A stretch of 14,457 bases of DNA from assembly GCA_035461905.1 (NCBI GenBank), contig DATHUV010000078.1:1-14457 (forward strand), given 5' to 3'. How positions within the stretch are numbered: position 1 is the first letter of the stretch; the number at the start of each line of letters is the position of its first letter. The notes beneath the pieces are model-generated. The model saw nothing but the letters and a program-made list of their open reading frames with translations, was not told the DNA's origin and searched no databases. This stretch comes from SZUA-442 sp035461905 (GTDB taxonomy: Bacteria; Actinomycetota; Acidimicrobiia; Spongiisociales; UBA5794). The position numbers were made by a program, and so were the translations under genes. Shown piece after piece: positions 13,401 through 14,457 of the stretch.

Positions 13401-14457
13401 CTATTCGTCGGGATTTCCGTCAAAGTCGAAGGCGTCGGGTGCACCGAGGACGGGTGTCGGTGCTCCGTCATCGAGCTCGAGCTCCTCGATCCTCACACCG
13501 CGACCTGAGATCTTGTCCGCAGAGATGCGAATGTCCTTGATGTCGCGCTCGGCCTGGTCGAAGTGCGTTTCGAGCTTGTGGACACGGTCCATGAGGCGAT
13601 CGACATCCTTGAGCATCACACCGATCTCCACCTGGATGAGACCAGCCTGCTCGCGCATCCGAACATCGCGCAGGACGGCACGCACGGTGGTGAGGGTCGC
13701 CATCATCGTCGTCGGTGACACGAGGTACACCTTCGAGCGGTGACTCAGCTCGATCACGTCGGGGTGATGGGCGTGTAGCTCCGCATAGACGGCCTCGGAG
13801 GGAATGAACATCAGCGCGGAGTCGGAGGTCTCACCGGGAAGGATGTATCGCTCGGCGATGTCCCTGATGTGCTTCTTCGTGTCCATCCCGAGCTGCTTCG
13901 AGAACATCGCCCTCTCGACGTCACTGTCGGTGTTGAGCATCGACATGTATGACGTCAGCGGGAACTTGGCATCGATCACGATCGGACCCGGGGGATTGGG
14001 GAGCTTGATCACGCAGTCGGCGCGCTTCGCGTTCGACAGCACGACCTGGAAGGCATAGGCGCTCGGCGGAAGCGCATCGATGACGATGTCGTTGAGCTGG
14101 ACCTCTCCGAATGCGCCCCTTGCGTGCTTGTCGTCAAGCACGTGTTGCAGGCTCACCACCTGCTCGGAGAGCTCGGTGATGTTCTTCTGCGCCTTGTCGA
14201 TCGTCTCGAGGCGCTGGGAGAGCTCGCCGAGGGACTTCGCCGTCGCCTTGGCCGAACCAGTGAGGTTCTCCCCCATCGTCGAGTGCACCGCGTCGAGCCT
14301 CTCGTTGAGCTGTTGCGCGAGCTGCTGTTGTGAAACGGTGAGCGTGTCCGTCAGCGCCTTCGATGTCGCGACCTGATTCTGTGCCACCGAATCGACCTTG
14401 CCAACGAGAGCCTGCTGCGCGGCCATCAGCTCCGACATCCGCCGATCTACGTCGTCC
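13401..14457 (-). CDS. rmuC: RmuC-family DNA recombination protein, N-terminus cut by window edge
   Basis: RmuC proteins are linked to limiting recombination at inverted repeats and have a restriction-endonuclease-like fold. At least 351 codons are present. The N-terminal part is a long polar coiled coil rich in Gln, Leu and Ser (to about residue 115 from the first visible Met). The family motif KHARGAFGEVQL follows, then ADCVIKLPNPPGPIVIDAKFPL, which carries the D and DAK nuclease-like residues. An ATG lies at 14438, but the frame stays open to the window edge with DDVDRR before it. Family members usually start with a membrane anchor, so I read it as truncated here. It ends in TAG at 13401, 170 bases before rho, and is probably a separate transcription unit. 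Confidence 0.9.
   Translation of the reverse strand, partial: DDVDRRMSELMAAQQALVGKVDSVAQNQVATSKALTDTLTVSQQQLAQQLNERLDAVHSTMGENLTGSAKATAKSLGELSQRLETIDKAQKNITELSEQVVSLQHVLDDKHARGAFGEVQLNDIVIDALPPSAYAFQVVLSNAKRADCVIKLPNPPGPIVIDAKFPLTSYMSMLNTDSDVERAMFSKQLGMDTKKHIRDIAERYILPGETSDSALMFIPSEAVYAELHAHHPDVIELSHRSKVYLVSPTTMMATLTTVRAVLRDVRMREQAGLIQVEIGVMLKDVDRLMDRVHKLETHFDQAERDIKDIRISADKISGRGVRIEELELDDGAPTPVLGAPDAFDFDGNPDE

Overview
The window is a tightly packed run of eighteen housekeeping genes, all read from the minus strand, so transcription runs from high to low coordinates. The DNA looks G+C-rich. GTG and TTG starts and TGA stops are common. Most neighbouring genes abut, overlap by 4 to 17 bases, or lie within about 40 bases of each other. 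Gene order (rho, L31, DUF1385, prfA, prmC, tsaC, glyA, then the ATP synthase genes) and protein details point to the Actinomycetota. Those details include the long Arg/Asn-rich insertion in Rho, the actinobacterial-type c subunit helix 1, and the RF1 GPGGQSVN motif. A deep branch such as an acidimicrobiial or related uncultured lineage is my best guess from the DUF1385 and glyA positions. The class is inference.

Region by region, in transcription order: an RmuC-family gene, cut by the right edge, ends at 13401. A 170-base gap carries a good -10 box and a structured leader for rho (13230 to 11758). A zinc-ligand-free (type B) ribosomal protein L31, a DUF1385 membrane protein, release factor RF1, its methyltransferase PrmC, the tRNA threonylcarbamoyl-adenylate synthase TsaC and an unrecognised multi-pass membrane protein then follow almost without gaps. 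After an 88-base gap with a candidate promoter comes glyA (serine hydroxymethyltransferase). After a further 116-base gap come two small membrane accessory genes (AtpZ-like and AtpI-like) and the ATP synthase genes atpB, atpE, atpF, atpH, atpA, atpG and atpD. The left edge cuts atpD inside its nucleotide-binding domain, and atpC would be expected beyond it.

Together the genes form two functional blocks. The first covers transcription termination, ribosome and translation termination, and tRNA modification: Rho, L31, RF1, the methylation of RF1's GGQ glutamine by PrmC, and TsaC for t6A. The second is the full membrane sector and most of the F1 sector of a proton-type ATP synthase. GlyA sits between them and supplies one-carbon units.

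No mobile element, CRISPR array, tRNA, rRNA or phage gene is visible, and there is no gene-free stretch longer than 170 bases. I see no new multi-gene system here. The points worth a second look are small: the type B L31 at the rho-prfA locus, the structured rho leader, the hexamer repeat in rho, the unidentified membrane protein coupled to tsaC, and the hairpins around glyA.
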